Part shown: positions 59,182 through 64,000 of the stretch, in pieces
Layout of the letters: each line of letters begins with the position of its first letter
How positions within the stretch are numbered: the first letter of the stretch is position 1
NCBI RefSeq assembly: GCF_002855515.1
Contig: NZ_PKRP01000005.1
Span: 372,001-436,000 of the forward strand
Reading direction: 5' to 3'
Length of the DNA: 64,000 bases
Source: Rhizobium sp. TH135
Lineage (GTDB): Bacteria; Pseudomonadota; Alphaproteobacteria; Rhizobiales; Rhizobiaceae
Program-made: the position numbers and the translations under genes
Notes under the pieces: model-generated
Told to the model about the DNA's origin: nothing
Seen by the model: the letters and a program-made list of their open reading frames with translations, nothing else
The model's database searches: none

Positions 59182-60296
59182 CGGAGGTCGGTTCCGCTTT
59201 TCGCCTGACGCCTGTCTCCTTCGAGGAGATCCCGGGCTGGCGCTTCGATGACCCATCGTCTCTCTGGACTGCCATGGCCGACTGCTGGAATTACCTGCAG
59301 TCGGTCAAACCATATAAAACGGGCGCACTCGGCCTAACTGCCGATGATCTGCTGCCTCTTCTTGAGCACGCCGGCAGTTTGAATTCTGTATCTGCCGGTG
59401 ACGCGCGATCATTCTTCGAGCAAGAGACGCAGGCTTTTCTGATTGAGCTCACCGGCACTCAATCGGGGCTCGTCACGGCATTTTACGAGCCGGAAGTGGC
59501 CGTTAGCGACCTGCGGGATGATGAATTCTCGTATCCCTTCTATCGTCGCCCCCTGGATCTGGTTGATGTCGATGACAGTAATCGTCCTAGTCACCTGGAT
59601 GCCTCTTACGCCTTTGCTTTGCAGGCTGATGACGGGCTTCAGCTCTATCCGGATCGACGCGCGATCGACGAAGGCTGGCTCGAGGGTCGGAACCTTGAGA
59701 TTGCCTGGGCTCGCTCGAAGGTCGATGTCTTCTTCGCCCATGTCCAGGGCGCAGCGCGTTTGAGATACCCGGATGGCCGGCTTCGGCGCATCACCTATAC
59801 CGCAAAAGCCGGACATCCCTTCTCGGGCATCGGCCGTCTGCTGATCGATCTTGGCGAGATCCAGGAAGCGGCAATTTCGATGCAGTCGATCCGGGCTTGG
59901 CTGGCCGACCACCCTGAGCGGGTGGACGAGATCCTGTGGCACAACAGATCCTACATCTTCTTTCGCGAGGCAGAGGTCGATGATCTCACCCGCGGCCCGA
60001 TTGCTGCGGCCAAGGTGCCGCTGATCGCCGGACGGTCACTCGCGGTCGATCGCCAGATCCACACCTTCGGCTTTCCCTTCTTCATCCATGCCCAGGGTCT
60101 CACCCATATGGATGGAGGGCGTGATTTTGCCCGCACCATGTTGGCGCTTGATACCGGCTCTGCGATCGTCGGCCCGGCTCGCGGAGATATCTTCACAGGG
60201 TCTGGCGATGAGGCCGGCGAACTCGCCGGCGCCGTGCGTAGTGCGGCGGATTTCTATATACTGATCCCGAAGCAGGCGGCAGAGAGGTTCTTCTGA
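59178..60296 (+). CDS. mltA: Membrane-bound lytic transglycosylase A homologue
   Basis: MltA cleaves peptidoglycan glycan strands to 1,6-anhydro products. The 372-residue protein has the MltA domain (GLVTAFYEPEVAVSDLR, YPDRRAIDEGWLEGRNLEIAW) and the C-terminal 3D domain (MLALDTGSAIVGPARGDIFTGSG) that supplies the catalytic aspartate. There is no signal peptide or lipobox at the start chosen by the ATGA overlap with the upstream gene, so export is unexplained; no better start is visible. The smr gene begins on the base after its stop codon. Confidence 0.93.
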   Translation: MTEVGSAFRLTPVSFEEIPGWRFDDPSSLWTAMADCWNYLQSVKPYKTGALGLTADDLLPLLEHAGSLNSVSAGDARSFFEQETQAFLIELTGTQSGLVTAFYEPEVAVSDLRDDEFSYPFYRRPLDLVDVDDSNRPSHLDASYAFALQADDGLQLYPDRRAIDEGWLEGRNLEIAWARSKVDVFFAHVQGAARLRYPDGRLRRITYTAKAGHPFSGIGRLLIDLGEIQEAAISMQSIRAWLADHPERVDEILWHNRSYIFFREAEVDDLTRGPIAAAKVPLIAGRSLAVDRQIHTFGFPFFIHAQGLTHMDGGRDFARTMLALDTGSAIVGPARGDIFTGSGDEAGELAGAVRSAADFYILIPKQAAERFF

Positions 60297-60857
60297 GTGT
60301 CGGGTGGATCAAAGCTCAATCCGGAAGATCGTGTCCTCTGGGGCAAGGTCGCACGCTCCACCCGCCCTATGCCTGGGCGGATGGAAGACCTTTTGAGCTT
60401 CGAGGAGCAGTTCGAGACACCGGTCGAGGAAAAGGATGTGCCCGCGCTCAACCGCGCTGCCTTGTCGTCGTCTGCCGTCAGCACTGAAGGCGATCGCAAG
60501 CCAGCAGGGCATGCGCACCACCCCTTGGAAAAACCGGTAAAGCGCAAGCTCTCCCGTGGTCATCTGGCACTCGAAGCCCGCATCGATCTGCACGGTCTGA
60601 TCCAGAGCGAGGCGCATGGCATGTTGCTGGACTTTCTGATCCGCGCGCATGAGCGTGGGCTGCGCCATGTTCTGGTCATCACCGGTAAGGGCAGCTCGCT
60701 CGGCAGCGAGGGCGCGTTGAAACGTGCAGTCCCGCTCTGGTTCGCGATGCCGGAATTCCGTTTCATCATCTCGTCCTATGAGCCGGCAGCACGCCATCAT
60801 GGCGGGGAGGGCGCCCTCTATGTGCGGCTGTCCCGCCGCGGGCAGGATCGGCGATGA
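60297..60857 (+). CDS. Smr/MutS2 C-terminal domain protein
   Basis: A 186-residue protein with a polar N-terminal half and a C-terminal Smr domain: EARIDLHGLIQSEAHGMLLD (L-D-L-H-G type motif) and VLVITGKGSSLGSEGALKR (T-G-K-G). Smr domains are nucleases that act on branched DNA or, as later shown, on stalled-ribosome mRNA; which applies here is unknown. It starts with GTG immediately after the mltA stop codon and overlaps the next gene by 4 bp. Confidence 0.92.
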   Translation: MSGGSKLNPEDRVLWGKVARSTRPMPGRMEDLLSFEEQFETPVEEKDVPALNRAALSSSAVSTEGDRKPAGHAHHPLEKPVKRKLSRGHLALEARIDLHGLIQSEAHGMLLDFLIRAHERGLRHVLVITGKGSSLGSEGALKRAVPLWFAMPEFRFIISSYEPAARHHGGEGALYVRLSRRGQDRR

Positions 60858-61219
60858 CGCCCTTCGGTGACGCCTTGCGGCAACTGCGGGAACGCAAGGG
60901 CGTTTCCCAGAAGGAGATGGCTGCTGCTATCGGCGTATCACCTGCCTATCTCTCGGCACTTGAACACGGCAAGCGTGGTCTGCCGAATTTCGACTTCCTT
61001 CAGCGGGTGGCCGGATACTTCAATATCATCTGGGATGAGGCCGAGGAGCTTTTCTCGGTAGCCGGTCGTTCGGACCCGAGGGTCGTCATCGATACCTCCG
61101 GTATGAAGCCCGAATACACCGCATTCGCCAACGATCTTTCGAAGCTGATTCGCCAGCTCTCTCCGGATGTGATACGAGATATGCAGGATATTCTGGATGG
61201 CGCCAAAAAACGGCCGTGA
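60854..61219 (+). CDS. XRE-family HTH regulator
   Basis: A 121-residue protein with an N-terminal helix-turn-helix of the Cro/C1 type (ALRQLRERKGVSQKEMAAAIGVSPAYLSALEHGKR, residues 7-41) and a C-terminal helical part ending LSPDVIRDMQDILDGAKKRP. Homologues are conserved between smr and gyrB in rhizobia; no target is known to me. It overlaps the smr gene by 4 bp (ATGA), suggesting that the peptidoglycan, Smr and regulator genes form one transcript. Confidence 0.9.
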   Translation: MTPFGDALRQLRERKGVSQKEMAAAIGVSPAYLSALEHGKRGLPNFDFLQRVAGYFNIIWDEAEELFSVAGRSDPRVVIDTSGMKPEYTAFANDLSKLIRQLSPDVIRDMQDILDGAKKRP

Positions 61220-61266
61220 TGGGGTTGAAAAGCCCTCTCTATCCACCAGAAACAACGCCCTCGCCT

Positions 61267-61294
61267 TTGGAACTCAGGCCAAAACCCCTATAGT
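61267..61294 (+). promoter_or_regulatory. Candidate gyrB promoter
   Basis: TTGGAA (61267-61272) and TATAGT (61289-61294) are 16 bp apart in the 141-bp gap before gyrB. The gene begins about 60 bases after the predicted start site. In many bacteria gyrase promoters respond to supercoiling, but nothing in the sequence proves that here. Confidence 0.4.
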
Positions 61295-61360
61295 CGGGCC
61301 ACTTGAAGCTGCTGATTCGAATCAGCCGGGCCTTTGAGAATTGACTGGAAAGATTGCTGA

Positions 61361-63796
<2,436 letters not shown>

Positions 63797-63817
63797 TCTG
63801 CTGACTCAGCAAACCAT

Positions 63818-63848
63818 AAAGGGCCGCTTCGATCCGAAGCGGCCCTTT
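63818..63848 (+). terminator. Terminator after gyrB
   Basis: Two perfect 14-base arms (AAAGGGCCGCTTCG / CGAAGCGGCCCTTT) with a 3-base loop are followed by CTTTA. The hairpin would also serve the gene on the minus strand whose stop codon is at 63912. Confidence 0.9.
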
Positions 63849-63850
63849 CT

Positions 63851-63859
63851 TTATCCACA
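63851..63859 (+). promoter_or_regulatory. Perfect DnaA box downstream of gyrB
   Basis: TTATCCACA is an exact match to the strict DnaA box, lying directly after the gyrB terminator and 27 bp before parS site 4. It is about 10 kb from oriC. Confidence 0.7.
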
Positions 63860-63885
63860 GTCTTTGCCGGTGTAATGGTTAACGT

Positions 63886-63899
63886 GATTCACGTGAAAC
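63886..63899. promoter_or_regulatory. parS: parS site 4, downstream of gyrB
   Basis: GATTCACGTGAAAC is the same 14-bp sequence as site 3, one mismatch from the core. It lies in the short gap between gyrB and the minus-strand gene at the window end. Confidence 0.87.
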
Positions 63900-63911
63900 C
63901 AGACGCGTCTT

Positions 63912-64000
63912 TCAGAACTGCCCCTCGAGAGCGACTTCCGACAGCGGCTTACGGTCGTTTGGCGTTTCGCGAGAACGCAGGCCCTCGGGCAGGTCTTCCT
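63912..64000 (-). CDS. 3' end of an unidentified minus-strand gene
   Basis: Reading in from the right edge, 28 codons end in TGA (63914-63912), giving a C-terminus that includes DLPEGLRSRETPNDRKPLSE and ends EGQF. Codon use looks like the neighbours, and the frame ends just short of parS site 4, so it is probably the tail of a real gene. The fragment is too short to name. Confidence 0.55.
   Translation of the reverse strand, partial: EDLPEGLRSRETPNDRKPLSEVALEGQF

Noticed and set aside
63964..63976. GTTTCGCGAGAAC near the right edge, also read as Ser-Arg-Glu-Thr
   Set aside because: Four differences from the parS core; the shared SRET reading is probably chance.

Overview
The window is core chromosome of an alphaproteobacterium of the family Rhizobiaceae (Agrobacterium/Rhizobium/Allorhizobium type; genus not resolved from sequence alone). 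The evidence is the chvE-gguA-gguB-gguC sugar operon with a divergent gbpR-type regulator, a DUF1013/TrcR cell-cycle protein, a 1,594-residue NAD-glutamate dehydrogenase, and the gene order hemE | gap | pyruvate phosphate dikinase regulator that marks oriC in Caulobacter and rhizobia. I see no insertion sequence, prophage, CRISPR array, rRNA or tRNA.

Layout. 0-4 kb: aconitase (acnA), a secreted DUF1223 protein and a possible 39-residue exported peptide. 4.2-16 kb: a nine-gene minus-strand operon. It runs from the sugar-binding protein ChvE and ABC transporter GguAB, through GguC, an L-arabonate-type dehydratase, an L-arabinose/D-galactose 1-dehydrogenase and 2-oxoglutarate semialdehyde dehydrogenase, to the KDGal kinase DgoK and KDPGal aldolase DgoA. 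GbpR is transcribed divergently. The set couples uptake of galactose and arabinose to two non-phosphorylating routes, one ending in 2-oxoglutarate and one in pyruvate plus glyceraldehyde 3-phosphate. 16-34.5 kb: housekeeping genes (DUF2794, acetyltransferase, asd, lytic transglycosylase, carbonic anhydrase, pyridoxal kinase, NAD-GDH, MFS transporter, purH, heparinase II/III-like protein, rsmB, htpX, SDHAF4-like DUF1674, nuclease-fold protein). 34.5-40 kb: acetyl-CoA synthetase and a propionyl-CoA-type synthetase either side of TrcR, then a YggS PLP protein.

40-64 kb is the origin-proximal domain. leuS-lptE-holA converge on a long minus-strand block hemE-hemJ-rho-mnmE-mnmG-rsmG-parA-parB. On the other side of a 396-bp gap (53205-53600) lies the plus-strand block ppsR-maf-aroE-coaE-dnaQ. 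secB and fxsA then face back, followed by a Tim44-domain gene, mltA, smr, an XRE regulator and gyrB. The gap carries DnaA boxes, GANTC methylation sites, an AT-rich stretch and inverted repeats, and genes diverge from it on both sides, so I call it oriC. Four parS sites (one perfect, three with one mismatch in the 14-bp core) lie at 46.9, 48.8, 55.1 and 63.9 kb, and a perfect DnaA box sits next to the last one downstream of gyrB.

Most genes are ordinary, full-length core genes. The points most worth a second look are the layout of parS and DnaA sites (two parS sites lie inside genes and are read as Ser-Arg-Glu-Thr), the dual-pathway sugar operon with the poorly defined GguC enzyme, a possible short secreted peptide, and several perfect inverted repeats in front of acnA, trcR and within the chvE-gguA gap. 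I did not find a convincing wholly new system.
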